From NCBI RefSeq assembly GCF_000428045.1, contig NZ_ATZE01000026.1:16095-80094 (forward strand): a stretch of DNA of 64,000 nt, read 5' to 3'. Positions 17,267 through 27,133 of this stretch are shown piece by piece (the stretch's first letter is position 1; each line of letters opens with the position of its first letter). The stretch comes from Sedimenticola selenatireducens DSM 17993. GTDB lineage: Bacteria; Pseudomonadota; Gammaproteobacteria; Chromatiales; Chromatiaceae. The notes beneath the pieces were generated by a model, which saw nothing but the letters and a program-made list of their open reading frames with translations, did no database searches and was not told where the DNA came from. Position numbers and translations under genes: made by a program.

Positions 17267-18196
17267 CTACCCGGCAGTAGTCCTTGCCAGCCTGGCAGCC
17301 AACATGGAGTCGACCAGCAGTTGCATAAAATGGAACAGGATGCAGGCCACCAGCGCCACGCCAATGGGTTGATTGAGTGCGGCCAATACGCCAACGGCGA
17401 CCGGCAGGGTTTTTTGCGATGCAGTGAACAGCAGGGCAATCCATTCACCGCGCTGCGGTTGATACAGGTGGCGCGAACCGAGACAGAGCAGAAGGAGTGC
17501 GCCATGCAGCAGCAGTGCTGCCACAATCATGCCGCCGATCAGCGGCAGGCTGATCTCCTTGAGGGTTTCACTGGATGCCGAGACGGACATCCAGACCGTG
17601 ACGACCACGCAACTGGAGGGCAGGTAGCGGATCAGCCAGTGGCGTGGTGACAACTGCAGGATCCGGCGGCCCAGCATCCCCAGGACAAAGGGGAGTAATA
17701 CGATGATCAGCAGTTGCTTGAGCAGCGGCCAGGGAGAGAGATCGAGGGTGCCGGCGTTTTCCAGCACCACCGGAAGCAGGAAGGGGATGGTGAATACCCC
17801 CAACAGATTCAGCAGGATCGTCAGAAACAGCGCCTTGATGCCGTCGCCCTCGGCCAGTTGGGTCATGACAATCCCCGAGGAGAGGGTGGACGGTACCGTC
17901 GCGGTGACTATCAGGCCGATGGCGGCGGCACTTGGCAGTGCCAGCAGACTGGCAGCTGCCAGACCCAGAAAGGGGCTGATCAGCAGATTGATCAGGACGG
18001 CAATCAGTGCGGTGGTCCAGAGTTTTCCCGACAGGGGCATCTGGCTCAGTACCGTCTGATAACCATTAATCAGGAAAATGGTCACGACCATCCAGGGGAC
18101 CAGTCCCGCTTGCTGGAGCAGCCTGCCCGGTTCCGGGGCAAGCCAGGCCGTGAGAAATGCCAGTAACAGACCGACCGGGAGAAAATATCCGCTCAT
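17267..18196 (-). CDS. SBF-like membrane transporter (bile acid:Na+ symporter superfamily)
   Basis: A 309-residue, very hydrophobic protein with about nine to ten transmembrane segments, starting MSGYFLPVGLLLAFLTAW. The conserved inner repeats (ATVPSTLSSGIVMTQLAEGD and FTASQKTLPVAVGVLAAL) are typical of the SBF-like/YfeH branch of the bile acid:sodium symporter superfamily. Substrate cannot be told from sequence; organic anions are typical of the superfamily. The same-strand genes on either side are functionally unrelated, so it may be its own unit. Confidence 0.83.
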   Translation of the reverse strand: MSGYFLPVGLLLAFLTAWLAPEPGRLLQQAGLVPWMVVTIFLINGYQTVLSQMPLSGKLWTTALIAVLINLLISPFLGLAAASLLALPSAAAIGLIVTATVPSTLSSGIVMTQLAEGDGIKALFLTILLNLLGVFTIPFLLPVVLENAGTLDLSPWPLLKQLLIIVLLPFVLGMLGRRILQLSPRHWLIRYLPSSCVVVTVWMSVSASSETLKEISLPLIGGMIVAALLLHGALLLLCLGSRHLYQPQRGEWIALLFTASQKTLPVAVGVLAALNQPIGVALVACILFHFMQLLVDSMLAARLARTTAG

Positions 18197-18220
18197 GTTT
18201 CCGGTTAACCAGTGCTCGAA

Positions 18221-18979
18221 TCAGTTCGTTGCCGGGGTTGGCGTTGGTTTTTCCGGCGCTTGAGGGGATGTCTCGGGAATCGGTGCCGAGGTACCTGGTG
18301 CAACGTCCTCCGGGGGCGGCAGCGGTTCCGGTTCAGGGAGTTCCACCCGGCTGATCAGGATCAGTGCTCCTATCCTTGGGTGGTCGATGTAGTGCAGTTC
18401 TCCACTGCGCATGCGCCGGTTGGCATGAAACCGGATGCTGCCCCGGGTCGGGCTGGATAGCGTGTCTAGGGTGTTGAAGGGGAGGTTGTTGTTAGCACCC
18501 CTCAGCAAAACATCCAGCTCGACATGCAGATAACGGCTGACGCTGATTTTGATCAGACCCTCGAACGGCGGCGGAGGTGCGCCGTTCTTCTTGACCAGGT
18601 CCGGGCCCAGGTAAATGTTCTCCGCTGCTCTGCTGGCGGCCACCGGCTGGCGCCAAGCCTGATGAAACAGCGGCTCCATCCCGGCACGGGTTCGTTGCAA
18701 GGCATTAAACTGTGCATTCAGTTGCCAGTTTGCCTTGGGTAGCAAGGTGTAAGGCTGTAGTATCTCTTCGGACGAAGGGGGTAGCAGGGTCACCGCGTCC
18801 GTCCAGTCCGGGCTACCCGGATCTTCCGGCCAGTTTTCCGTGGCTTCACTACCGGAAGCGTCCTGTTTGAACAGAATCAATTCAATATCGTACCAGGGGG
18901 CCTCATCTGCGGCCTGTACGGGATGCGTCAGGGCGAACAGACCCAGTACTATCGCAACAAAAAATCGGAACAGTTTCAT
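18221..18979 (-). CDS. csiV: CsiV family protein
   Basis: A 252-residue periplasmic protein with a signal peptide (cleavage near VQA, about 23). The motif WYDIELILFKQ right after cleavage and the RxHRRMRSGELHYIDHP-type segment near the C-terminus (about 200) mark the CsiV family. The C-terminus is a Pro-rich tail. CsiV in Vibrio is an outer-membrane-associated protein required for signalling by D-amino acids to peptidoglycan; its exact role elsewhere is unclear. It lies directly downstream of mfd, the usual gammaproteobacterial arrangement, which supports the call. Confidence 0.82.
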   Translation of the reverse strand: MKLFRFFVAIVLGLFALTHPVQAADEAPWYDIELILFKQDASGSEATENWPEDPGSPDWTDAVTLLPPSSEEILQPYTLLPKANWQLNAQFNALQRTRAGMEPLFHQAWRQPVAASRAAENIYLGPDLVKKNGAPPPPFEGLIKISVSRYLHVELDVLLRGANNNLPFNTLDTLSSPTRGSIRFHANRRMRSGELHYIDHPRIGALILISRVELPEPEPLPPPEDVAPGTSAPIPETSPQAPEKPTPTPATN

Positions 18980-19093
18980 ATGGATGGCGTTTGCGGATCG
19001 GCTATTGTTTTGGATAACAGGCGATGATTGTCCCTTTCAAAGGAAAAAATGTATAGGGGTAATTAAGATTCGGTTGCGTCACCGGGCGCATCA

Positions 19094-22000
19094 CTACCCA
19101 CATACCTCATCCAGGATATCCCCCACCTGTTGGATACGCCTCTGCTGGTCGCTAAGATCCTTGAAGAATCGCAGTTTTTCGCCGCCGTCCAGTTTGTACT
19201 CCTTGGGGCGTGTCTGAATCAGTCGGATAATCTGTCCCGGGTCGACCTTTGGCTGACCGTCAAACAGGATGCGGCCGCCGGCAGGCCCGGCCTCGATTTT
19301 GCGGATTCCCAGGGGATTGGCCTTCAGTTTTAATCCGGTAATGCCAAACAGGTTTTGGGTCGGCTCCGGCAGCAGGCCGAAACGATCGATCATCTCCACC
19401 TGCAGTTCACGCAACTCGGCATTGGAACCGGCACTGGCGATCCGCTTATAGAGCACCAGGCGTGAATGGACATCGGGCAGATAGTCCTCCGGCAGCAGGG
19501 CGGGAAGTTGCAGATCGATCTCGGCACCGTGATCCAGTGGACGGTCCAGACTCGGGTGCTCCCCGGCTTTCAGCGCCTTGACGGCACGCTCCAACAGGTC
19601 GCTGTAGAGGGTAAAACCGACTTCATGTATCTGGCCGCTTTGGCCCTCACCCAACAATTCGCCTGCACCCCTGATCTCAAGATCGTGTGTGGCCAGGGTG
19701 AATCCAGCTCCAAGATCTTCTAAAGATTCAATCGCTTCCAATCGTTTCTTTGCGTCTGATGTGAGGGTCTTCGGTGGTGGTGTGATCAGGTAGGCATAGG
19801 CCCGGTGATGGGACCGGCCAACCCGGCCCCGCAACTGATGTAACTGGGCCAGCCCCAGCTTGTCGGCCCGATTGATAATCATGGTGTTGGCGCTGGGGAC
19901 ATCGATGCCGCTCTCAATAATGGTGGTGCAGACCAGGATATTGAACCGCTGGTGATAGAAATCCCGCATGATCTCTTCCAGCTGCCGCTCGCGCATCTGT
20001 CCATGGGCCACCTGAACCCGAATTCCGGGCAACAGCGTCTCCAGCTTATTCGCGGTGTTCTCTATGGTGCTGACTTCGTTGTGCAGAAAATAGACCTGAC
20101 CGCCGCGTTTGATCTCACGCTGACACGCCTCGACGATCAGTGCATCACTCCACTGACTGGTAAAGGTCTTGATCGGGTGCCTGGCCGCTGGCGGGGTGGC
20201 GATGATAGAGAGATCGCGCATCCCCGACATGGCCATGTTCAGGGTCCGAGGTATAGGCGTGGCGGTCAGGGTCAGCATATCCACCTCGCTGCGCAGCGCC
20301 TTGAGTCGCTCCTTGTGCCGCACACCGAAGCGATGCTCCTCGTCAATCACCACCAGGCCAAGGTTTTTATAGCGAATACTCTCCTGCAGCAGTTTATGGG
20401 TGCCCACCACAATGTCCACGGTGCCCGCCGCCAGACCGTCGGTAATCGCCTTCTGCTGTTTGGCGGTGCGAAAGCGCGAGAGGCTTTCTACCTTCACCGG
20501 CCAATCGGCAAACCGGTCGGAAAAATTCTCGAAATGCTGCTGAGCGAGCAGGGTGGTGGGGACCAGTACCGCCACCTGCTTCCCCCCCTGAACCGCCATG
20601 AAGGCGGCGCGCATGGCTACTTCGGTCTTGCCGAAACCCACATCACCGCACACCACCCGGTCCATGGGTTGGGGGGCGGCCATGTCAGCTATCACCGACT
20701 CAATGGTCTGCAGTTGATCGGGCGTCTCCTCAAATTCGAAAGAGGCGGCAAAAGCGGCGTATTCCTCCCCGGGTGGTGGAAAGGCATAGCCTTTGTGTGC
20801 AGCACGACGGGCATAAATTTCCAACAGTTCTGCCGCCACGTCGCGTGCCTTCTCCGCCGCCTTGCGTTTCACCCGTTCCCACTGGTCGCCTCCGAGACGA
20901 TGCAGTGGAGCACTTTCCGGAGAAGCCCCGGCATAGCGGCTGATAAGGTGCAGTGATGAGACCGGGACGTAGAGTTTGTCACCCCGGGCATACTCCAGGG
21001 TCAGGAACTCAGTGGTCATGCCGCCCACTTCCAGCACCTGCAGGCCGAGATAACGGCCGACACCATGGTCTTCGTGGACGACAGGCGCGCCGATATGCAA
21101 TTCCGTCAGGTTACGGACAATCTGGTCGGCATCCCGCTGTTTGGTCTTTCTTCGCCGGTCCTGCCGAACCCGCTCACCGAGCAGCTGGCTCTCCGTGATA
21201 ATGATCAGTCCGGCCCGGTCCAGCCAGATTCCCTGTTCCAGTGGGGCAACCGTCAGCATCAGGGGGTTGTCGGCATCGACAAACGCCTGCCAGCCTTCCG
21301 CCTGGCTTGGACGGATGTTATATCCGGCCAGGGTCTCTTTCAGCATCTCCCGGCGTCCGGCGCTCTCGGCGACAAACAGGATTCTCCCCGGGGAGCGGGC
21401 GATGAATGCCTGCAGCGCGGCCGCGGGACGTTCCGCCCGTGCCTGGAAGCTGAGCGGTTCGGGAGTGCGGGTGGCAAAGTTGTAAAAGTTGCTGTAGCCC
21501 TTGCTGCGTGTCTCAATCTCTGTCCGTTGTGTACAGATCGACATGCCACGATTCAGATTCGCCAGTAGATGTTCGGTATCGAGATAGAGTTGATCGGGGG
21601 GCAGCAATGGTCGTTCCGGGTCATATCGGCGCTGCTCATAACGTGTCTGGACCTGCTGCAGAAACTGGTCGGCATAATCCCGGGTCTCTGTCGTGCGAAT
21701 AGTCAGTAGCTGATCAGGCAGAAAATCAAACAAGGTGGCGGTCTGTTCAAAAAAGAGCGGCAGATAGTATTCCAGGCCACCTGGAGCATTGCCGTTGGAC
21801 ACCTCCCGGTATATCAGGCTGCGTTGCGGATCACCCTCGAAGGTGTTGCGAAATGACTGTCTGAAATGGGTAATGCCGGCTTCATCCAGGGGATACTCCC
21901 TTGCCGGAAGCATTTCGATCGCCTCGACATGATTCAGCGTTCTCTGGGTCTCCGGATCGAATGTCCTTATGCTCTCGACATCCTCATCAAAAAGGTCGAC

Positions 22001-22585
22001 CCGGTAGGGGATACTGCTTCCCATTGGGAAGATATCCAGCAAAGAACCGCGGATAGTGTATTCGCCATGCTCCACGACTTGCGACACACACTGATAACCG
22101 GCCTGTTCCAGTTGCCGGCGCATTTTCTCCAGTGACAGCGTGTCGCCTGGTTTCAGCAGCAAGGTATTGGCCTGCAGATAACTTTTGGGCGGGAGTCGTT
22201 GCAGCAGGGTACTGACTGGAAGGATCAGTACCGCACGATTCATCTGGTCCAGGCGATAGAGCGTCAATAGACGCTGGGATACCAGTTCGGGTAGAGGCGA
22301 GAAAATATCGTATGGGAGAGTCTCCCAGTCGGGAAAGCCAAAGACCGGTATCTCTGCATCCTTTAGAAAAAACCTTAGCCCGTCCTCCAGTTTTGCCGCA
22401 GTCTGGGCATCATCGGCGATTACCATGGTAATGCCCTGGAACTCCCGGGCGACCGATGCGATCGCCAGCGCATCACTCAAGCCATAGAGTCGTCCCCACT
22501 GGATGCGTTCATCCTGCTTGCCGGGAATTGGCGGATGCATTGGCTCATGCAGCACTACGGAGTCAGTTATTTGTGAATCGGACAT
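19094..22585 (-). CDS. mfd: Transcription-repair coupling factor Mfd
   Basis: Start placed at the ATG at 22585 (MSDSQITD), giving 1163 residues, normal for the family; the in-frame ATG 90 bases upstream would add a non-conserved tail. The N-terminal UvrB-homology region (about 40-330) is followed by the RNA-polymerase-interaction domain with HEDHGVGRYLGLQVL, then the RecG-like translocase: Walker A GDVGFGKTEVA, DEEH box in VIDEEHRFG, and LRGRVGR near the helicase C-terminus. The D7 domain ends the protein. Mfd displaces stalled RNA polymerase and recruits UvrA to lesions in the transcribed strand. It is transcribed away from nap, whose control region it shares. Confidence 0.97.
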   Translation of the reverse strand: MSDSQITDSVVLHEPMHPPIPGKQDERIQWGRLYGLSDALAIASVAREFQGITMVIADDAQTAAKLEDGLRFFLKDAEIPVFGFPDWETLPYDIFSPLPELVSQRLLTLYRLDQMNRAVLILPVSTLLQRLPPKSYLQANTLLLKPGDTLSLEKMRRQLEQAGYQCVSQVVEHGEYTIRGSLLDIFPMGSSIPYRVDLFDEDVESIRTFDPETQRTLNHVEAIEMLPAREYPLDEAGITHFRQSFRNTFEGDPQRSLIYREVSNGNAPGGLEYYLPLFFEQTATLFDFLPDQLLTIRTTETRDYADQFLQQVQTRYEQRRYDPERPLLPPDQLYLDTEHLLANLNRGMSICTQRTEIETRSKGYSNFYNFATRTPEPLSFQARAERPAAALQAFIARSPGRILFVAESAGRREMLKETLAGYNIRPSQAEGWQAFVDADNPLMLTVAPLEQGIWLDRAGLIIITESQLLGERVRQDRRRKTKQRDADQIVRNLTELHIGAPVVHEDHGVGRYLGLQVLEVGGMTTEFLTLEYARGDKLYVPVSSLHLISRYAGASPESAPLHRLGGDQWERVKRKAAEKARDVAAELLEIYARRAAHKGYAFPPPGEEYAAFAASFEFEETPDQLQTIESVIADMAAPQPMDRVVCGDVGFGKTEVAMRAAFMAVQGGKQVAVLVPTTLLAQQHFENFSDRFADWPVKVESLSRFRTAKQQKAITDGLAAGTVDIVVGTHKLLQESIRYKNLGLVVIDEEHRFGVRHKERLKALRSEVDMLTLTATPIPRTLNMAMSGMRDLSIIATPPAARHPIKTFTSQWSDALIVEACQREIKRGGQVYFLHNEVSTIENTANKLETLLPGIRVQVAHGQMRERQLEEIMRDFYHQRFNILVCTTIIESGIDVPSANTMIINRADKLGLAQLHQLRGRVGRSHHRAYAYLITPPPKTLTSDAKKRLEAIESLEDLGAGFTLATHDLEIRGAGELLGEGQSGQIHEVGFTLYSDLLERAVKALKAGEHPSLDRPLDHGAEIDLQLPALLPEDYLPDVHSRLVLYKRIASAGSNAELRELQVEMIDRFGLLPEPTQNLFGITGLKLKANPLGIRKIEAGPAGGRILFDGQPKVDPGQIIRLIQTRPKEYKLDGGEKLRFFKDLSDQQRRIQQVGDILDEVCG

Positions 22586-22699
22586 GTCACCAGTCGTTCG
22601 GGTAAGACAGGCGGGTGATTTTCGCACAGCTGACGAGCGTATCGAAGGCATATTTCCAGACGCACATAAAGTCATTAATTTCCCTGATGAAGCTATTCA

Positions 22700-22713
22700 T
22701 TGACGTAGGTCAA
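22700..22713 (+). promoter_or_regulatory. Distal FNR/Dnr-type box, nap operon
   Basis: TTGACGTAGGTCAA is an inverted repeat matching the FNR/ANR/Dnr half sites (TTGAY-N4-RTCAA). Its centre is 39 bp upstream of a second box, near -80 relative to the predicted nap transcription start. Confidence 0.7.
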
Positions 22714-22738
22714 CAATACCGGTGGGCGTCGGGGAAAC

Positions 22739-22752
22739 TTGATTTAGGTCAA
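22739..22752 (+). promoter_or_regulatory. Proximal FNR/Dnr-type box, nap operon
   Basis: TTGATTTAGGTCAA fits the ANR/Dnr consensus TTGAT-N4-GTCAA exactly. Its centre (22745.5) is 41.5 bases before the start predicted from the -10 box at 22775, the classic class II activator position. Confidence 0.78.
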
Positions 22753-22774
22753 CGATGGTCATGGGGTGCAGGTC

Positions 22775-22780
22775 TATAAA
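22775..22780 (+). promoter_or_regulatory. -10 box of nap promoter
   Basis: TATAAA, with a predicted transcription start at about 22787 and a leader of about 35 bases before napF. No good -35 is visible; the proximal FNR-type box occupies that position, as in activator-dependent promoters. Confidence 0.6.
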
Positions 22781-22821
22781 GCCCACTTATTAAGTGTGTA
22801 TATTTTTTAAACTTCAAGCTT

Positions 22822-23340
22822 ATGGAACATAACGTCAGCCGCGCGCAACTATTAAGTGGGGATGTGAAAGGGGAGAAACAACCGTTTCGGCCTCCCTGGG
22901 CGGTTGCTGAGGTTGATTTCGTCGAAGTATGTAACGGTTGTGGTGATTGCGTCACTGCCTGCCCCGATAAGCTGATTATTGTCGGGCGCGGCAAGCTGCC
23001 CCGGATGGACTTTTCCCGGGGAGGGTGTAATTTCTGCGAGGACTGTCTGTCCGCCTGCAAGACCGGAGCGCTGGTCCAGGACCCTGAATCCGCCGAGCCT
23101 CCCTGGAAAATCAAGGCATCCATCCAGCCTGCCTGCCTCTCTCTGAATGCCGTCATCTGCAGATCCTGTGGTGAGGTATGCGACGAACGGGCCATCCGAT
23201 TCAAGCTGGAGCTTGGCGGTGTAGCCAAACCACTACTGGATACTGATTTATGTACGGGCTGCGGTGCCTGTTTTACCGTCTGCCCCATCCGAGTAGTAAC
23301 CCTTTGTTCAATAAACGAACCGTGCGTCCAAGCCGCATAA
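22822..23340 (+). CDS. napF: Ferredoxin-type protein NapF
   Basis: A 172-residue cytoplasmic iron-sulfur protein with four cysteine clusters: CNGCGDCVTACP, CNFCEDCLSAC, CRSCGEVC and CTGCGACFTVCP. The first, second and last suit [4Fe-4S] binding; the third is shorter, as usual in NapF. NapF helps mature or activate NapA in the cytoplasm before Tat export. It is first in napFDAGHBC and directly follows the FNR-type promoter. No strong ribosome site precedes the ATG. Confidence 0.94.
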   Translation: MEHNVSRAQLLSGDVKGEKQPFRPPWAVAEVDFVEVCNGCGDCVTACPDKLIIVGRGKLPRMDFSRGGCNFCEDCLSACKTGALVQDPESAEPPWKIKASIQPACLSLNAVICRSCGEVCDERAIRFKLELGGVAKPLLDTDLCTGCGACFTVCPIRVVTLCSINEPCVQAA

Positions 23341-23361
23341 ATTAAGGAGCGAATTACGACA

Positions 23362-23619
23362 ATGAATATTTGCAGCGCCATTGTACATGCCAAGCCTGAA
23401 GTGGCGGGTGTCGTGCAGTCACGTTTAGAAGCATTCGAGGGAGTCGAAGTTCATGGTGGGGCCGAAGTGGGCAAGCTGATCGTTACCCTGGAAGGGGAAG
23501 GCGATGATGCATTGGCGGATACCATGGCCAAATTCAATGATGTAACCGGTGTAATCAATACGGTGATGATTTATCACTATTGCGGGGAAGAACCTGCTGA
23601 TAAGGAGGTAATGAAGTGA
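23362..23619 (+). CDS. napD: Chaperone NapD
   Basis: An 85-residue NapD, beginning [13 protein letters not shown], with the ferredoxin-like fold expected of the family. NapD binds the twin-arginine signal of NapA and delays export until the molybdenum cofactor is in place. Ribosome site AAGGAG about 12 bases before the ATG. Its stop overlaps the GTG start of napA, which suits co-translation of chaperone and client. Confidence 0.95.
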   Translation: MNICSAIVHAKPEVAGVVQSRLEAFEGVEVHGGAEVGKLIVTLEGEGDDALADTMAKFNDVTGVINTVMIYHYCGEEPADKEVMK

Positions 23620-26177
23620 AATTAACCAGGCGTGATTTCGTAAAGAGCAATGCGGCTGCAGCAGCGGCCGTGGCAGCGGGTGTAACACTGCCAGCCATCC
23701 AGGTGGCCAATGCCGCAACCGCCGACGGCGTGGATGCCGACGGTATTCGTTGGGATAAAATAGCCTGCCGCTTCTGCGGTACCGGCTGTTCTGTTCTGGT
23801 CGGCACCAAGGGCGGCAAGATGGTTGCCAGCCAGGGCGACCCGGACGCACCCGTAAACAAGGGTCTGAACTGTATCAAGGGGTACTTCCTGCCCAAGATC
23901 CTGTATGGAGAGGATCGTCTAACCCAGCCGTTGTTGCGCAAAAAGGGCGGGCAGTTTGCCAAAGATGGCAAGTTTGAACCGGTCTCCTGGGATGAGGCCT
24001 TCGATGTGATGGCGGAGAAATGGAAAGTCGCACTGAAGAAGGATATGGAGAAAAATGCCGGTCAGCCGGTTGATAAGATGACCTCCTCGGTCGGCATGTT
24101 CGGTTCCGGTCAGTGGACGGTATGGGAAGGTTATGCCGCATCCAAGCTGATGAAGGCCGGCTTCCGCTCCAACAACCTGGACCCCAATGCCCGCCACTGT
24201 ATGGCGTCGGCGGTGGGAGCCTTTATTCGTGCCTTTGGTATTGATGAGCCCATGGGTTGCTACGATGACCTCGAGCATGCCGATGTATTCGTGCTCTGGG
24301 GTGCCAACATGGCGGAGATGCACCCGATTCTCTGGTCACGTCTGACGGATACCCGTCTGACCAAGCCGGACTGTGAAGTGCACGTGCTTTCCACCTACGA
24401 GCATCGCTGTTTTGAATTGGCCGACAACGGCATAGTGTTCCATCCACAATCGGATCTGGCAATCGCCAACTATATTGCCAACTACATTATTCAGAACAAG
24501 GCCTACAACGAAGACTTCATTGGTAAACACGTCAATTTCACCAAGACTCCAACCGATATCGGTTATGGCCTGCGCCCGGAACACCCGCTTGAGAAGGCGG
24601 CCAAGAATGCGGGTAAGGGCAAACTGGACAAGATCAGTTTTGAAGAGTATGCCGCTTCGGTCGCACCCTACACCGTAGAGAAGGCGTCGGAGATTTCCGG
24701 TGTGCCGGTGAAGAACCTGGAGCAGCTGGCCAAGGTCTATGCCGATCCCAACAAGAAGGTCTCTTCCTACTGGACCATGGGCATGAACCAGCACACCCGC
24801 GGCGTCTGGATCAACGGCCTGGTTTATAACATTCACCTGCTGATGGGTAAGATATCAGAGCCCGGCAATAGCCCGTTCTCGCTGACTGGTCAGCCTTCCG
24901 CCTGCGGTACCGCCCGTGAAGTGGGTACCTTCTGTCATCGTCTGCCGGCGGATCTGGTGGTGGCTAATCCGGCCCATCGCAAGTTCTCCGAACAGGTCTG
25001 GAAACTGCCGGAAGAGACCCTGAACGGAAAGGTCGGCTTTCACGCGGTACTGATGCATCGCATGCTGAAAGACAGCAAGTTGAATACCTTCTGGGTGATG
25101 TGTAACAACAACATGCAGGCAGCCGCCAACCTGAACGAAGAGTCCTATCCCGGCTGGCGTAATCCGGATAACTTCATCACGGTTTCCGATCCCTATCCCA
25201 CGGTCTCCGCCATGGCGGCGGATCTGATTCTGCCAACCGCCATGTGGGCGGAAAAAGAGGGCGCCTACGGTAACGCGGAACGGCGCACCCAGTTCTGGCG
25301 TCAACAAGTGAAGGCGCCGGGCGAAGCCAAATCGGATCTCTGGCAGTTGATGGAGTTCTCGAAACGCTTCCAGATGGAAGAGATTTGGCCGGCTGAACTG
25401 CTGGACAAGGCACCTGAGTACAAGGGCAAAACATTGTTTGATGTGCTGTATGCCAATGGTCAGGTGAACAAGTTCGAAGTTCAGGAAGTCAAGGACAGCC
25501 AGGGTAACGTCTACGAGAACGATGAGATGGTGCACTTCGGCTTCTATCCGCAGAAGGGCCTGTTTGAAGAGTATCGGATGTTCAACTCTGCAGACAATAT
25601 CATCAAGAAGGGTCATGAAATGGCACCCTTCGAGGCCTACCATCAGGCAAGGGGTCTGCGCTGGCCGGTGATTGATGGCAAGGAGACCCTGTGGCGTTTC
25701 CGTGAGGGTTATGATCCGCATGTGGCCAAGGGTGAAGGTGTCAAGTTCTATGGCAAGCCTGACGGCAGGGCCAATATCATTACCGCACCTTACGAGCCGG
25801 CCGCGGAAAGCCCGGATAAAGAGTTCGATCTCTGGCTCTGTACCGGTCGCGTACTGGAGCATTGGCACTCCGGCTCCATGACGCAGCGTGTGCCTGAACT
25901 GCATCGCGCGGTACCCGATGCCGTGGTGTTCATGCACAAGAAAGACGCCAAGGCGCGGAAGCTGCGTGATGGCCAGATGGCCAAACTGCAGACCCGTCGG
26001 GGCGAACTGCTTGCACGCGTGGAAACGCGCGGCCGTAACCGTCCTCCCGAGGGGCTGGTGTTTATCCCCTGGTTTGATGCGAGCCGTCTGGTTAACAAGT
26101 TGACCCTGGATGCAACCGATCCGCTGTCCAAAGAGACGGACTATAAGAAGTGTGCGGTGAAGATCGTCAAGGCGTAA
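23616..26177 (+). CDS. napA: Periplasmic nitrate reductase catalytic subunit NapA
   Basis: The GTG start has AGGAGGT at 23603. The twin-arginine signal is [14 protein letters not shown], cleaved near ANA. The [4Fe-4S] motif CRFCGTGC...CIKG (residues about 50-90) is followed by the molybdopterin oxidoreductase domains; the predicted molybdenum-ligand Cys is in ARHCMASAV (about 194). The C-terminal molybdopterin-dinucleotide-binding domain has [16 protein letters not shown]. At 853 residues it is of normal NapA length. It reduces nitrate to nitrite in the periplasm with electrons from NapC/NapB and, through NapGH, from quinol. An intercistronic hairpin follows. Confidence 0.98.
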   Translation: MKLTRRDFVKSNAAAAAAVAAGVTLPAIQVANAATADGVDADGIRWDKIACRFCGTGCSVLVGTKGGKMVASQGDPDAPVNKGLNCIKGYFLPKILYGEDRLTQPLLRKKGGQFAKDGKFEPVSWDEAFDVMAEKWKVALKKDMEKNAGQPVDKMTSSVGMFGSGQWTVWEGYAASKLMKAGFRSNNLDPNARHCMASAVGAFIRAFGIDEPMGCYDDLEHADVFVLWGANMAEMHPILWSRLTDTRLTKPDCEVHVLSTYEHRCFELADNGIVFHPQSDLAIANYIANYIIQNKAYNEDFIGKHVNFTKTPTDIGYGLRPEHPLEKAAKNAGKGKLDKISFEEYAASVAPYTVEKASEISGVPVKNLEQLAKVYADPNKKVSSYWTMGMNQHTRGVWINGLVYNIHLLMGKISEPGNSPFSLTGQPSACGTAREVGTFCHRLPADLVVANPAHRKFSEQVWKLPEETLNGKVGFHAVLMHRMLKDSKLNTFWVMCNNNMQAAANLNEESYPGWRNPDNFITVSDPYPTVSAMAADLILPTAMWAEKEGAYGNAERRTQFWRQQVKAPGEAKSDLWQLMEFSKRFQMEEIWPAELLDKAPEYKGKTLFDVLYANGQVNKFEVQEVKDSQGNVYENDEMVHFGFYPQKGLFEEYRMFNSADNIIKKGHEMAPFEAYHQARGLRWPVIDGKETLWRFREGYDPHVAKGEGVKFYGKPDGRANIITAPYEPAAESPDKEFDLWLCTGRVLEHWHSGSMTQRVPELHRAVPDAVVFMHKKDAKARKLRDGQMAKLQTRRGELLARVETRGRNRPPEGLVFIPWFDASRLVNKLTLDATDPLSKETDYKKCAVKIVKA

Positions 26178-26189
26178 TGGGTGGTTGAT

Positions 26190-26217
26190 GGTTCAACCGG
26201 TGAAAATCGGTTGAACC
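26190..26217 (+). other. Intercistronic stem-loop after napA
   Basis: A perfect 10-bp stem, GGTTCAACCG / CGGTTGAACC, with an 8-base loop, 12 bases after the napA stop. There is no T-run, so it is not a normal terminator. It may protect or define the 3' end of napFDA mRNA and set napA above napGHBC. Confidence 0.6.
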
Positions 26218-26266
26218 GGCAAACTGGAATGGTGAAATACCGGATCGATAGCAGAGTAGTAATGAG

Positions 26267-27133
26267 ATGTCAGATTCAGGTAATGGTACAGGCAAAGGCA
26301 TCAACCGCCGGCAGTTTTTGAGTCAAACGCTCAAGACTGCATGTGGAGTGGGCCTTATGGGTATGGGACTCGGCTTTTATGCAAAACAGGCCGAGTCACT
26401 GCCGGCGATGGCAATCAGGCCACCGGGGGCACTACCGGAAGAGGAGTTTCTGGGTGCCTGCATTCGGTGTGGCTTGTGTGTGCGGGATTGTCCGTACGAC
26501 ATGCTGTCGCTGGGGCAGTTGGGGGATCAGGTGGCTACTGGCACGCCTTACTTTTATGCGCGGACCGATCCGTGTGAAATGTGTGAGGATATCCCCTGTG
26601 TTGTGGCCTGCCCGACCAATGCGCTGGACCATGGATTGACCAACATAAATGACGCCAGGATGGGTCTTGCAGTGTTGGTTGATCAGGAAACCTGTATTGC
26701 CTTTCAGGGATTGCGCTGTGAAGTCTGTTTCAATATCTGTCCGATTCGGGGTAAGGCGATTTCTTTGGAGTACGAGCACAACGTGCGTTCAGGAAAGCAT
26801 GCGAGGTTTTTGCCTGTCGTGCATTCCGACGCTTGTACCGGCTGTGGACTCTGTGAAAAAGCCTGCATCCTCGAAGAGGCGGCAATCAAGGTTTTCCCAA
26901 CCCATCTGGCGAAGGGAGAACTGGGCAGACATTATCGACTCGGTTGGAAAGAGAAGGAGAAAGCAGGAAAGTCGCTGGTAACACCGGACGTAGAGCACAA
27001 GTACAACCTTCCTGAAGGAGTGCGCTACGACCTGCAAGGTAAGGGCCTGATAGTGGAACCCGAGGGACAACAGACAAAGCCGTTTCCCTCAAATCCGCTG
27101 GATCGGCTTAACCGTGGACTGGAGGATCAATAA
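26267..27133 (+). CDS. napG: Ferredoxin-type quinol dehydrogenase subunit NapG
   Basis: A 288-residue protein with a Tat-type signal (NRRQFLSQTLKTACGVGLMG) and four iron-sulfur motifs: CIRCGLCVRDCP, CEMCEDIPCVVACP, CEVCFNICP and CTGCGLCEKACI. NapG sits on the periplasmic face with NapH and passes electrons from quinol toward NapB/NapA. Its TAA stop overlaps the napH start by one base. The gap before it (89 bases) holds the napA hairpin. Confidence 0.95.
   Translation: MSDSGNGTGKGINRRQFLSQTLKTACGVGLMGMGLGFYAKQAESLPAMAIRPPGALPEEEFLGACIRCGLCVRDCPYDMLSLGQLGDQVATGTPYFYARTDPCEMCEDIPCVVACPTNALDHGLTNINDARMGLAVLVDQETCIAFQGLRCEVCFNICPIRGKAISLEYEHNVRSGKHARFLPVVHSDACTGCGLCEKACILEEAAIKVFPTHLAKGELGRHYRLGWKEKEKAGKSLVTPDVEHKYNLPEGVRYDLQGKGLIVEPEGQQTKPFPSNPLDRLNRGLEDQ

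Noticed and set aside
19952..20956. 334-codon frame opposite mfd
   Set aside because: Lies fully against the conserved Mfd helicase; His/Gly/Arg-rich without any recognisable pattern.
24855..25937. 360-codon frame opposite napA
   Set aside because: Shadow of NapA; no ribosome site or domain.
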